Positions 33,521 through 41,832 of a stretch of DNA of 64,000 nt are shown here, one piece after another. Position 1 is the stretch's first letter. The number at the start of each line of letters is the position of its first letter. A program made the position numbers and the translations under genes. This stretch comes from Evansella halocellulosilytica (GTDB lineage: Bacteria > Bacillota > Bacilli > Bacillales > Salisediminibacteriaceae). Under the pieces are notes generated by a model. The model was not told where the DNA came from. It was given only the letters and a program-made list of their open reading frames with translations, and did not search any database. The stretch lies in assembly GCF_002335745.1 (NCBI RefSeq), contig NZ_NIST01000001.1:1044300-1108299 (forward strand), written 5' to 3'.

Positions 33521-34522
33521 ATGAATAGAAAAACTGATATGAGGTTAACGTCTGCTGAAATGTCCAATCTATGGAGCCAATATATAAATGACTCAGCGTT
33601 AAAACATGTTATCAATTATTTTTTAGCTCACGTTGATGACGAAGAAGTTCGTTCGATACTTGTAAAAGCGCTGAAAAGTGCGAATCAACATATTGATTTT
33701 CTTATAGAGTTTTTTAATAGGGAAGGCTTCCCGACCCCGATCGGGTTTACAGAAAATGATGTAAATGCGGAGGCTCCACGATTGTTTTCTGACATTTTTT
33801 ACTTGTATTATTTAAGTCATATGTCGATTATTGGCATGCAGTCAGGAGGTTTAGCGATCAGTACTGTAAGCCGGGAAGATATCGTTCAATTTTTTAAAAA
33901 CGTTACACAAGATGCAACAGTTTTAAATTGTGATATCAAAAAAATGATGCAGGAAAAAGGGATACATAATCGACCTCCATATATTCCGATTCCGAAAGAA
34001 GCGAAGTTTGTGAGAGACCAAGATTATTTAGGGAAGATGTTTGGAAAGCAGCGAGTTATCAATTCAGTCGAGTTAACCCATATTTTCCTTAATATTCAAA
34101 CGAACACAATCGGAAATAGTTTAATCGTCGCTTTTGCACAAGTATGTCAATCTGAGGAAGTACTAGGTTATTTCGTCAGAGGTAAAGAAATATCCCAAAA
34201 GCATAAAATGGTTTTTAGTCAAATACTCGAAACAAACGATATCCCATCACCGAGTATGTGGGATACAGCAGTGATGGATTCTACCGTCTCTCCTTTTTCA
34301 GATAAACTGATGCTGTTTCAAATAACTGCAATGTCAGCAGCAGGAATTGGTAATTACGGTGTTGCATTGGCAGCAAGTCCACGAAGGGATATTGGATTAA
34401 AATATGCTCGTTTATTAACAGAGATATCGCTTTATGCAGAAGATGGAGCAAACATCATGATCAAAAACGGCTGGCTTGAGGAGCCCCCGCAAGCACCAGA
34501 CCGCGATGAGCTCATCAAGTGA
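33521..34522 (+). CDS. DUF3231 family protein
   Basis: A soluble 333-residue protein made of two similar halves, each beginning with a TSAEM/NSVELTHIF-type segment (MRLTSAEMSNLWSQYINDS and VINSVELTHIFLNIQTNTIG). Each half looks like a four-helix, ferritin-like bundle, with FFNREGFPTPIGFTENDVN in the first. This is the DUF3231 family of spore formers, whose function is unknown. GGAGGT precedes the ATG. It is divergent from the coat protein gene across a palindrome-bearing gap. Confidence 0.85.
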   Translation: MNRKTDMRLTSAEMSNLWSQYINDSALKHVINYFLAHVDDEEVRSILVKALKSANQHIDFLIEFFNREGFPTPIGFTENDVNAEAPRLFSDIFYLYYLSHMSIIGMQSGGLAISTVSREDIVQFFKNVTQDATVLNCDIKKMMQEKGIHNRPPYIPIPKEAKFVRDQDYLGKMFGKQRVINSVELTHIFLNIQTNTIGNSLIVAFAQVCQSEEVLGYFVRGKEISQKHKMVFSQILETNDIPSPSMWDTAVMDSTVSPFSDKLMLFQITAMSAAGIGNYGVALAASPRRDIGLKYARLLTEISLYAEDGANIMIKNGWLEEPPQAPDRDELIK

Positions 34523-34611
34523 CAGGCACTTCCCGAAATATGTCGATTTGTCTTTGCGTTTGCATAAACAAAACGTGGATTATCGTGAAAGAGTTCTCAG
34601 CAAGCAATTGA

Positions 34612-34791
34612 TGCTTTTGTGCAAATCTTAAGGGTGAAAGCCTTAGATACAGTTATACGATCATCCAGATGTTTTATAAATTCTGATGGCACAAAAAAAG
34701 CCGGTGCTAGATCTCTTGGCACCGGACTCTGAGAAAGGGGGGATATACTTATAATCATATCTTTTCCAGACAATCTAGCTTTTATACATAG
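34612..34791. repeat. Duplicated ~175-bp structured element, copy A
   Basis: It shares with copy B the order: a TTTTGTGCAAATCTTAAGG-type block, TAAATTC, seven A, a hairpin (CCGGTGC/GCACCGG at 34701-34725), six G plus ATATACTT, TCAT, and AATCT..CTTTTATAC. On the minus strand the hairpin plus A run reads as a terminator. Confidence 0.65.
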
Positions 34792-34834
34792 ATTTGATGA
34801 TTTTTTTCTATCATTATTGCCTAGAAACTCTTAT

Positions 34835-35006
34835 GATTTCGTACAAATTTTAATGGCGAAAACGTTTAGTTGGACGGTCCCTTCGATTAATAAATTCATA
34901 TCGTAAAAAAACCCAATGCTCGTAATTAAACATTGGGCTAAAAAAATGGGGGGTATACTTGTGCTCATCACCTATTATCGCCACTAAATCTGACTTTTAT
35001 ACTTAT
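34835..35006. repeat. Duplicated ~175-bp structured element, copy B
   Basis: Same block order as copy A but with a different hairpin (CCCAATG/CATTGGG at 34912-34937), so the stem is kept while its sequence changes. GGGGGGTATACTT follows at 34948-34960. On the minus strand an ATG-initiated frame of 45 codons crosses the element and ends KICTKS; the frame in copy A also contains KICTK. Confidence 0.65.
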
Positions 35007-35294
35007 AAAAATTAAAGTAACCTAGAACCGGGCTTGAAGTAATGAACAAACGTGAGCAAGCAACATACATACGGTGGATCAAACTGTTACTCATTTCTAT
35101 GAAACTACACTTTAAAATTTTTCGAAGGATGATAAGTGAACGCAAATGTTCGTACCTTATCAATTAACTGTGCAGCATGTGAAAGTCGTATAATTTGGAA
35201 CGGTATGTGAATCCGAAAAAATTTTCCAAATTTTTAAAGGGAAAGCCCGTTTAATACAGAATATATGTTCTTATGAGGATTGGGGGAATCTAAA
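35007..35294. other. Upstream region of the methyltransferase operon
   Basis: No gene or clear structure is seen. AT-rich stretches near 35185-35215 and 35250-35270 may include the promoter. Confidence 0.4.
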
Positions 35295-36050
35295 ATGAAA
35301 ACAGAAACACTTCAAATAAATAAAGAAAGCTGGGATGAGGTAGCAGAACGCTTTTTTGCAAGGAATCCTCTTCCGGAGTATGGGCCACTCGCACCAACAG
35401 AAGACGAGTTGTATTTGTTTGGCGAGATAAGAGACTTACGTGTACTCGACATTGGCTGCGGGAGCGGGCACTCCTTAAAGTATATGGACGAACAAGGTGC
35501 CTGTGAACTATGGGGCTTAGATTTATCAAGTACACAAATTGAAACAGCGAAAGAGGTTCTTCAAAACTGCATTGCACCGGTCACCCTTTTTGAATCGCCG
35601 ATGGAGGAAGATCCAGGCTTGCCGCACAATTATTTTGATATTGTCTATTCCATTTATGCATTAGGATGGACAGCAGACTTGAATCAAACGTTAGCGAATG
35701 TAAATCGCTATTTAAAGCCTGGAGGCACATTTATTTTTAGTTGGGAACATCCGTTTTATAACCGGGTTCGCCAAAATGATCATACTTTCATTTTTGCAAA
35801 ATCCTATCATGAAGAAGGACCTTACGATCATGAAGCGTGGAAACAAAAGGCAATGATGCAGCAACTAAAGGTTAGCACTTACGTAAATACGTTGATTGAT
35901 CAAGGATTCACAGTGGAAAAAATAGTCGAGGAAGTCTCATTGAAGGAAGAGCAAATTCCAAAGCACGTGAACGGCTGGTACTCGTATGACAAAGCAAACA
36001 TAGTACCAACAACAATGATTATTAAAAGTAGAAAAAATGAGGTGTCATGA
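35295..36050 (+). CDS. Class I SAM-dependent methyltransferase
   Basis: A 251-residue methyltransferase. Motif I is VLDIGCGSGHSL, motif II GLDLSSTQIE, and the motif IV-like segment YFDIVYSIYALGW. After the Rossmann core comes FSWEHPFYNRV, similar to the VEHPVF region of the methyltransferase at 2083. The acceptor is unknown. The ATG at 35295 has GGGGGA 7 bases upstream. Its stop overlaps the start region of a second methyltransferase gene, so the pair is coupled. Confidence 0.88.
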   Translation: MKTETLQINKESWDEVAERFFARNPLPEYGPLAPTEDELYLFGEIRDLRVLDIGCGSGHSLKYMDEQGACELWGLDLSSTQIETAKEVLQNCIAPVTLFESPMEEDPGLPHNYFDIVYSIYALGWTADLNQTLANVNRYLKPGGTFIFSWEHPFYNRVRQNDHTFIFAKSYHEEGPYDHEAWKQKAMMQQLKVSTYVNTLIDQGFTVEKIVEEVSLKEEQIPKHVNGWYSYDKANIVPTTMIIKSRKNEVS

Positions 36051-36802
36051 TGTATAGCTTTTATAGTAAATTATCAACAGAAGTATATGATTTAGACAAG
36101 CCGATTGGGCATTCTTTCGGGGATGTAGAGTATTACAAAGAACGCTTAAAGGGTGTGAAAGGGAGAATACTAGAACCTGCAGTCGGTACAGGACGAATCT
36201 TAATTCCGCTAATCAATGAAGGCTTTGACGTTGATGGGATCGATTACTCGCCTTATATGCTTGAATTATGCCATAAGTATTGCGACGAACACAACATAAA
36301 GCCGAAGCTGATCGAAGGGGATATGTCTGCACTTTCACTCCCTGAAAAATATGAAGCTGTCATTGTTCCGACAGGATCGTTCCTATTACTAGATGAACGT
36401 GAAAAATCATTAAATGCACTGCAATGCTTTTATGATCACCTCCAGCCTGGCGGACGTCTCATCATTGATCTTTTCATCCCGACCGAATATGAAATAGGGA
36501 AACGAACAATACGAACATGGGAAAACAAAGAAGGTGATCTGATCACTCTAGAATCAACGATCATCGCTGTAGATTTTATGAAACAATCGAGGTTCTCTCA
36601 CAATAAATATGAAAAATGGCATAACAAAAAGCTTATCGAAACGGAACTTGAACAATTTCCGTTACGATGGTATGGTGTCGAAGAATTTAAACTTGTCCTA
36701 GAAAAAGTCGGATTCAAGGACATTACCGTTTCTGCTGATTACGAATATGGAAATGAGCCAAAAAAAGATAGTGAAGTCATGACGTTTGAGGCACGGAAGT
36801 AA
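36050..36802 (+). CDS. Class I SAM-dependent methyltransferase
   Basis: A 250-residue methyltransferase of the Methyltransf_25 type. Motif I is ILEPAVGTGRIL, with GIDYSPYML and GDMSALSLPEKYEAVIVPTG following. The C-terminal half is a beta-rich cap (LITLESTIIAVDF, KLIETELEQFPLRW) like small-molecule methyltransferases. Two adjacent ATG codons (36047, 36050) are possible; GAGGTG is 5 bases from the second, which I prefer. It follows the previous methyltransferase gene without a gap, and a zinc-ribbon gene comes next. Confidence 0.87.
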   Translation: MYSFYSKLSTEVYDLDKPIGHSFGDVEYYKERLKGVKGRILEPAVGTGRILIPLINEGFDVDGIDYSPYMLELCHKYCDEHNIKPKLIEGDMSALSLPEKYEAVIVPTGSFLLLDEREKSLNALQCFYDHLQPGGRLIIDLFIPTEYEIGKRTIRTWENKEGDLITLESTIIAVDFMKQSRFSHNKYEKWHNKKLIETELEQFPLRWYGVEEFKLVLEKVGFKDITVSADYEYGNEPKKDSEVMTFEARK

Positions 36803-36832
36803 GGGAAATGCTTCTAAAAAAGGAGGGATCGT

Positions 36833-37036
36833 ATGTCGGTCATAAAAGCAGCGCAAAAATGGGCAAAGGTCCCAAAGGATTTTCAAGAAAAACTCATTCA
36901 TAACGTCTTTTGTCGCAATTGTGGAGTGACGACCATTGTGGACTATGAAATAAAAGATGACAATCAAGGTCTTACCCTAGAAGGTAAGTGTAAGCAATGT
37001 GGTGAAAATGTTGTCCGCTTCGTAGAAGGTGTATAG
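36833..37036 (+). CDS. Small zinc-ribbon protein
   Basis: A 67-residue protein with two CxxC pairs (FCRNCG near residue 27 and CKQCGEN near residue 53), which should bind one zinc ion as a zinc ribbon. The N-terminus is a short basic helix. Function unknown; size and motif fit small nucleic-acid- or protein-binding adaptors. GGAGGG precedes the ATG. It is probably cotranscribed with the two methyltransferases 30 bp upstream, and a strong terminator follows. Confidence 0.8.
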   Translation: MSVIKAAQKWAKVPKDFQEKLIHNVFCRNCGVTTIVDYEIKDDNQGLTLEGKCKQCGENVVRFVEGV

Positions 37037-37070
37037 CATTGTCCTAAAAAATGAAGAAAGTTTTGTGATC

Positions 37071-37111
37071 GAGGTTAGCTCAATAGAATGGAGCTAGCCT
37101 CTTTTCTTTTT
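37071..37111 (+). terminator. Terminator after the zinc-ribbon gene
   Basis: An 11-bp stem GAGGTTAGCTC/GAGCTAGCCTC (one G-U) followed by T-rich sequence. Confidence 0.92.
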
Positions 37112-37228
37112 ATGAGAGCATTGTATAATAAAAAAGAAAATTTTTGAAATTTTTTTACTTTTAAAGATAGATTTTTAACTCCAGCTGCATCTATAAGGTA
37201 GAAAGGTTTGGAAGGAGATCTTATTTCG

Positions 37229-37996
37229 ATGATGACAAATGCCGTGAATAAAAATGAACGACCTTCAATTATCCATCAAGACGCCCCTTTTCAGAATGAT
37301 CGAGCGAGTGAACGATTAGTTGAAAAAGCAAGGAATGGAGATCAAGAAGCGTTTAGTGAGCTAGTAAGGGTGCACCGAGCAAAAGCTCATGGATGGGCTT
37401 ATTCTGTAACGAAGGACACATTTTTAGCGGAAGATATTGTTCAAGAAGCGTTATTTCGAGCGTTTATAAAACTAGGGACGCTTCTCGATACAAAAAAGTT
37501 TACACCTTGGTTAAAGCAGATTGTTTACAACCAAGCGTACATGAACATGCGTAGCACGAAGCATAAAAATGAAAAGCCCTTTACTTCTTTTGATTGCGGT
37601 CCTGATTATAAACAACTATCTGCTTTATCGGTCGATTGGGGGGACATTGATCACATCTTATTTTTTGTTTCGTGTTCGGCATCCGAAAAGGCAAAAGAAA
37701 ACAGCCCTGAAGAGCATTTAATGCGCTTAAGTGTCATTGAAGGGATCAGGTCGTTACTCCACTGTTTAAGCAGTCGTGAAAAAAGAATATTTGAAGCTTA
37801 CTTCTTTGATGACCTTCCACCGCTAGAAATCGCAAAATTGTTCAATACATCAAAAGCAAACGTCTATAATACAATTTCTCGATCGAGATCTAAAGTCCAA
37901 AAAGAGCGGTTACGGATTTGTATCCAAAACTATGTATCAAAGCGTGCTGAATTAGGGTTATCGAAGCGAAGAGTTCTTTCCAAACCTGTAATCTAA
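37229..37996 (+). CDS. Sigma-70 family RNA polymerase sigma factor (ECF-like)
   Basis: A 255-residue sigma-like protein. Region 2 has DQEAFSELVRVHRAKAHGWA, TKDTFLAEDIVQEALFRAFI (core-binding helix) and FTPWLKQIVYNQAYMNMR. Region 4 (about 180-235) has LSSREKRIFEAYFFDDLPPL, EIAKLF and NVYNTISRSRSKV. A ~55-residue insert between them (CGPDYKQLSALSVDW ...) is longer than in typical ECF factors. No anti-sigma gene is adjacent. I use the ATG at 37229, with AAGGAG 11 bases upstream. The next gene follows within 20 bp. Confidence 0.85.
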   Translation: MMTNAVNKNERPSIIHQDAPFQNDRASERLVEKARNGDQEAFSELVRVHRAKAHGWAYSVTKDTFLAEDIVQEALFRAFIKLGTLLDTKKFTPWLKQIVYNQAYMNMRSTKHKNEKPFTSFDCGPDYKQLSALSVDWGDIDHILFFVSCSASEKAKENSPEEHLMRLSVIEGIRSLLHCLSSREKRIFEAYFFDDLPPLEIAKLFNTSKANVYNTISRSRSKVQKERLRICIQNYVSKRAELGLSKRRVLSKPVI

Positions 37997-38014
37997 CGGT
38001 AAGGGGTGATTCAG

Positions 38015-39022
38015 ATGACACAATTTACATTAAAAAAGGAAGATTGGACGTCAACTTGGACGTCCGCAGCAGCTGCAATTCACGGAGCTGTCAAATATAC
38101 CGAAAAGAAGGACTTGAATTTAGTCGATGTGATGGGACTAACAGGTCACGCCTTTCGAATCAACATTGACCTGAAGGAAATCAATGTTGCAGGTCCTACT
38201 GCGATGCCAGGGGGTTATATTGTGCGTCGCAACTTATGTAATTTAGGCTTTACGAGCAATCTTGCTGATGGTGAAGCCCCGATTACACCGGAAATTCTTG
38301 AGCAGACGATTGAACTTATTCAGGAATCTGTTGATCGAGGTATTCCAGCAATCGTCTTTGACATGTTCATCCCAGAATTCGGGTTAATTTATGGCTATGA
38401 TGACAACAAAAAAGTGTTTTACGCAAAAGATACGTCGCGTGACGGAGAAGTAACCTATGAGGATTTTGCCGATGTGAGAGGTGTGCTTTACGCATCTACC
38501 ATTAGTGAATCATTGCCGCATTCAAAATACGAAATGCTGCGGATGGCGCTAGATATGATTATAGACCATGCTCGTGGTCGTGAGTGGCAGCACATTTTTG
38601 AAGGGAAGTTTGTGACCGGTCTTAACGCTTATGATATTTGGATTGACGTGCTGGAAAAACGAGGAGCTGACCCGAACGGAAATGCGTATAATGCGCAAGT
38701 CGTATCTGATGCAAGGGAATTCGCAGCAAAATTTTTATATGAACTCACTGTAAAATGGGACGGCACAAACGTTGTTGAAAGAGGGGTACGTAAGTTTGCC
38801 GGCTTGGCTGCGAAGCATTATGCAGACGTTGCCAAAGCACTTATTGAATTTCGGGAGATGTTTCCTTTTCCTCATGGCGGTGAACCTGCAAATCGTGAAC
38901 AAGCCGATCGCGCAATCCAATTATTAAAAAAAGCGAAGGAAGCGGAAGAGCAAGGGGTTGAACAATTAGAAGTTTTGCATGGATTTATGAAAGCATACTA
39001 CTGCGAAAAATGGATTCATTAA
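38015..39022 (+). CDS. Unrecognised protein cotranscribed with the sigma factor
   Basis: A soluble 335-residue protein. The N-terminal half (1-~170) has AAAAIHGAVKYTEKKDLNLV, GLTGHAFRINID, RRNLCNLGF, IPAIVFDMFIPEFGLIYGYD and an ordered YAKDTSRDG segment. This recalls BtrH-N/cysteine-peptidase-like folds (an early helix, a mid-domain Asn/Cys and a GYDD strand), but I cannot assign an activity. The C-terminal half is helical (MALDMIIDHARGREWQHIF). AAGGGGTGAT precedes the ATG at 38015. It lies 18 bp after the sigma factor gene and may be its effector or regulator (inference). Confidence 0.7.
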   Translation: MTQFTLKKEDWTSTWTSAAAAIHGAVKYTEKKDLNLVDVMGLTGHAFRINIDLKEINVAGPTAMPGGYIVRRNLCNLGFTSNLADGEAPITPEILEQTIELIQESVDRGIPAIVFDMFIPEFGLIYGYDDNKKVFYAKDTSRDGEVTYEDFADVRGVLYASTISESLPHSKYEMLRMALDMIIDHARGREWQHIFEGKFVTGLNAYDIWIDVLEKRGADPNGNAYNAQVVSDAREFAAKFLYELTVKWDGTNVVERGVRKFAGLAAKHYADVAKALIEFREMFPFPHGGEPANREQADRAIQLLKKAKEAEEQGVEQLEVLHGFMKAYYCEKWIH

Positions 39023-39041
39023 AAGGGGGAGTGGAAACAGA

Positions 39042-39500
39042 GTGAACATTTATAGAGAAAATAAAGAGTTTTATGTGATTGGAAAAAAGTATACCGGGAA
39101 GTTCGAAGATTACCCGATGATTATTCCCGAAGCTAAAGAAGATTTTAAAAAGGATTACGAGAAAATAGTCGGATCATCAAGGTTTACAAGAGCGATTGTA
39201 TATGAACCGAAGCGCAGTGAGAACCATACTATAGGGTATTTTCACCTCGGAGCTCTTGTTCATGAAGATTTCCAAGCAGAATTGCCCTCAGACATGAAGA
39301 AGCTCTATTTAACGGGAGATTTTATCTTTACATCTGACATATTTGATGTTAGTCGGATGGGCGAGTTTTATACCGCTCTTGATAACTGGTTCATAGGACG
39401 AGAAGAACAAGTGGACCTTGACCACGAATTGATCGAAATCTATTACCCAAGAGACGACAGCCAAGAGCAACTAGAAGTCTACATGCGCATCAAAGATTAG
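39042..39500 (+). CDS. Free-standing GyrI-like effector-binding protein
   Basis: A 152-residue single-domain protein with the GyrI-like/SOUL layout: FYVIGKKYTGKFEDYPMIIP at the start, TIGYFHLGALVHEDF in the middle and ELIEIYYPRDDSQEQLEVYM at the end, as in the ligand-binding half of AraC/BmrR-type regulators but with no DNA-binding domain. Such proteins bind small hydrophobic or cationic molecules, or gyrase in the case of GyrI/SbmC. GTG start with GGGGGAG upstream. It follows the sigma-linked gene by 19 bp. Confidence 0.78.
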   Translation: MNIYRENKEFYVIGKKYTGKFEDYPMIIPEAKEDFKKDYEKIVGSSRFTRAIVYEPKRSENHTIGYFHLGALVHEDFQAELPSDMKKLYLTGDFIFTSDIFDVSRMGEFYTALDNWFIGREEQVDLDHELIEIYYPRDDSQEQLEVYMRIKD

Positions 39501-39516
39501 CCAATTCCAATTACTT

Positions 39517-39564
39517 CCACGTGCCTGGCACATGGAAATGAATTCCCATGTGCCAGGCACGTGG
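39517..39564. repeat. Large palindrome with two GTGCC(A/T)GGCAC cores
   Basis: Arms of 19 bases (CCACGTGCCTGGCACATGG and complement) are separated by 10 bases. Each arm is itself partly palindromic (GTGCCTGGCAC), so it can form a single hairpin or a cruciform of smaller ones. Confidence 0.75.
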
Positions 39565-39602
39565 GGAATTATGGCAATTCGCAATTCCATATGAAACTTG
39601 AA

Positions 39603-39650
39603 GAGGTACGGATTAATCAAACGTTTGTTTAACTATTTTTTGACAAAAGC
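39603..39650. repeat. Dispersed AATCAAACGTTTGTTTAAC element, copy 1
   Basis: GAGGTACGGATT leads into AATCAAACGTTTGTTTAAC, which contains the perfect palindrome CAAACGTTTG. Other copies lie at 45981 and 58300. Confidence 0.7.
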
Positions 39651-39879
39651 CTTTCTAAACAGTCAAAAATTCGATAAGAAATGAAGTTAAGTAATCCACG
39701 AATGTCGATTTCGAATCGGAATGAGGGTAGGGATGTCTAACGTATAAGCGTAGATGAGTCGTCATGATCATGGTGCAACGGAAAGCAAAATAAACATATT
39801 TGTGAAAACGTTTACTGTCGTTGGTAGGAAAGTTGAGATTCCGAGCAGCGTCAGCTAATAAATAAAAGAGGTGATGAGA

Positions 39880-40296
39880 ATGAGTGAAGTAAAAACGAAG
39901 CAATTGGTGAAAAAGGTTCATTGTAATTACATCCCGGTATCAAACGCCGAAGAAGCAGTTAAGTGGTATGAAAGGTGTTTAAACATCAAGCGGTTGAATC
40001 CAAATGAAATGACGATGGAGCTCGGTAACGGGGATTGGCTTTTCTTAATCGAAGCAAAGCACAAAACGAATACCAACTTTGTCACAGATAAATGGCGAGG
40101 AGACGACTATGAGATGTACTCGTTGACGTTTGAGACAACCGACATCCAAGCCTTCTACGAGCATCTCGTCGAACAAAATGTAGAAGTCACACCAATTAAC
40201 GACGGTGGTCCATGCGGGTTACAGTTAACATTCAAAGATTTAGATGGTAATAAATTTCATGTATGGGAGGATACACATGAATGGGAGAAGGAATAA
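39880..40296 (+). CDS. VOC family protein, first of a six-gene cluster
   Basis: A 138-residue protein of the glyoxalase/bleomycin-resistance/dioxygenase superfamily: NYIPVSNAEEAVKWYERCL at the start and LTFKDLDGNKFHVWED at the end. The ligand positions near the start (His/Asn) and at the last strand (HVWED) are partly conserved. No specific activity can be assigned. ATG 39880 has AGAGGTGAT upstream. It opens a run of six VOC genes. Confidence 0.85.
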   Translation: MSEVKTKQLVKKVHCNYIPVSNAEEAVKWYERCLNIKRLNPNEMTMELGNGDWLFLIEAKHKTNTNFVTDKWRGDDYEMYSLTFETTDIQAFYEHLVEQNVEVTPINDGGPCGLQLTFKDLDGNKFHVWEDTHEWEKE

Positions 40297-40351
40297 GTCG
40301 ATCATTGCGGACTACGATTGTTACTACCACATTACAGGAGGAGAGTAACGT

Positions 40352-40741
40352 ATGGCAAATCAAATAACTGGTTTTGCTTGCATAAATATCCCAGTTTCAA
40401 ATGTGGAGGCTTCAGTAGAGTTTTACGTAAATAAGCTTGGCTGCAAGCTATTAAGAGAAGTACAAAGAGGAGAACATGTAACGAATGCATTTATTCAATT
40501 TGGCGATACCGGTCCGGCAGCCATACTCCATGAAGAAGAGGTAAAGTACGAGCTGCACTATAAGCGACATGATCACTATGTACCACTCTTTGAACTCGAA
40601 TGTTCTGACGTACAATCCTTTTTTGAGCAACTGAAAAAACAAAGTGTTCGTCTTGAAGGTGAAGTCGGTACTCATACGTGTGGCGATCGCTTCCAAGTCG
40701 TTGACCCGGATCAAAATAGATTACTCTTAATACAAAAATAA
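40352..40741 (+). CDS. VOC family protein
   Basis: A 129-residue VOC protein: CINIPVSNVEASVEFYVNKL, then FELECSDVQSFFEQLKKQ, ending FQVVDPDQNRLLLI. The C-terminal metal-ligand Glu typical of FosA/GloA is replaced by Leu (RLLLIQK), so a metal-dependent reaction is doubtful. GGAGGAG precedes the ATG. It lies 55 bp after the previous VOC gene. Confidence 0.85.
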   Translation: MANQITGFACINIPVSNVEASVEFYVNKLGCKLLREVQRGEHVTNAFIQFGDTGPAAILHEEEVKYELHYKRHDHYVPLFELECSDVQSFFEQLKKQSVRLEGEVGTHTCGDRFQVVDPDQNRLLLIQK

Positions 40742-40903
40742 AAGTTTATTAAAGTGTAAGAAATCGATTCTCTTCACGTAAATGAATATGAAATTGTACT
40801 TAAGTTACGGCTCCAAAAAAACATTTGAAATTTCTTCGTGCACGTGTAAGAAATCTTCATTCAATTACGTTAAAAGAATAGATCACAGTAAAGGAGGGTG
40901 AAG
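40742..40903. other. Short gap within the VOC cluster
   Basis: 160 bases with no gene. Near-repeats GTGTAAGAAATCGATT and GTGTAAGAAATCTTCA (40755 and 40845) suggest a local duplication or a regulatory site. Confidence 0.4.
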
Positions 40904-41278
40904 ATGAAAAAAGAATTACTATATGGTGTTGGAATTTTTGTTCCAGTTAGCGACTTGAAAAGGTCTACAAATTGGTACAAAGAAATGCTCGGTTTTGAAA
41001 TAGTACACGATGACGAGCCGCTTGCGAACACATTAAAGATATGTAACGGCATAGTTATGATTTGCCTCGTGAAAAGTGAAGACATCGTTCAGCCAGAATT
41101 CCCGAAGAACGATTATGATGTTGGTGTCTATTTTAATTTTCACACGACAGATGCAGATCAAGCGCACGAATTCCTCAGCCAAAAAGGAGCAAAGGTAAGT
41201 GAAATCCACGATTACGATGGCATTCGTGGGTTTGACTTGGTTGATCCCGATGGAAACCGATTTGGTGTCGTCACCTAA
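40904..41278 (+). CDS. VOC family protein
   Basis: A 124-residue VOC protein: GIFVPVSDLKRSTNWYKEML, then VYFNFHTTDADQAHEFLSQK, ending FDLVDPDGNRFGVVT. The final strand lacks the metal-binding Glu. ATG at 40904 with AAGGAGG 6 bases upstream. It is followed 20 bp later by an acetyltransferase gene. Confidence 0.85.
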   Translation: MKKELLYGVGIFVPVSDLKRSTNWYKEMLGFEIVHDDEPLANTLKICNGIVMICLVKSEDIVQPEFPKNDYDVGVYFNFHTTDADQAHEFLSQKGAKVSEIHDYDGIRGFDLVDPDGNRFGVVT

Positions 41279-41298
41279 AGAAGTGGGGGAATAAATGA

Positions 41299-41817
41299 AT
41301 GAAGATTGGTAACTATACAATTCGAAAAGCAACGGCTGAAGATACTGACGATATCATCGCCTTATTAGTGAATGCAGCAAATTGGATCAAAACGAAAGGA
41401 TTCGACCAATGGGATTATTATTTAACAGATCTGGAAAAGAACAAACAAGAAATCGTTGACTCGATTGAGCATCAGGCATCTTACGTACTTAAAGATAGGA
41501 TGCTAACAATTGCGACAGTTACCTTGGAGGGTCGAGCAAATGAGTGGGATGATGAAATATGGGGAGAAGAAGCAAAACAGCCGAATGTCATTTACTTACA
41601 TCGACTCGTCGTTCATCGTGAATACGCAGGGCAAAACCTCGGCAGCAAAATCATCAACTGGTCGAAAAAGTATGTAAAAAACAAAGGATATTCTTGCATT
41701 CGTTTTGATTGTATAGGAAGTAATGAAAAGCTCAATGAGTACTACAAACAACATTGCCCATTAAAAGAACGAATCGAGATTTATGGTGGTCATAGCAAAT
41801 ACGAAATTCCGCTATAA
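41299..41817 (+). CDS. GNAT family N-acetyltransferase
   Basis: A 172-residue acetyltransferase of the GNAT fold. Motif A is VIYLHRLVVHREYAGQNLGS (R/Q-x-x-G-x-G/A type, acetyl-CoA pyrophosphate binding), followed by SCIRFDCIGSNEKLNEYYKQ. The N-terminus TIRKATAEDTDDIIALL is typical. Acetyl acceptor unknown. The ATG at 41299 has GGGGGA 9 bases upstream. It is embedded in the VOC cluster and 15 bp from the next VOC gene. Confidence 0.9.
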   Translation: MKIGNYTIRKATAEDTDDIIALLVNAANWIKTKGFDQWDYYLTDLEKNKQEIVDSIEHQASYVLKDRMLTIATVTLEGRANEWDDEIWGEEAKQPNVIYLHRLVVHREYAGQNLGSKIINWSKKYVKNKGYSCIRFDCIGSNEKLNEYYKQHCPLKERIEIYGGHSKYEIPL

Positions 41818-41832
41818 AAAGGAGGGTAAACG

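Larger units (their letters stand above)
39501..39879. other. Intergenic region with palindrome and dispersed element
   Basis: It holds the 19-bp-arm palindrome (39517-39564), the AATCAAACGTTTGTTTAAC element (39605-39650) and a cre-like TGAAAACGTTTACT (39803-39816, 13 of 14 matches). No gene is seen. Confidence 0.6.
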
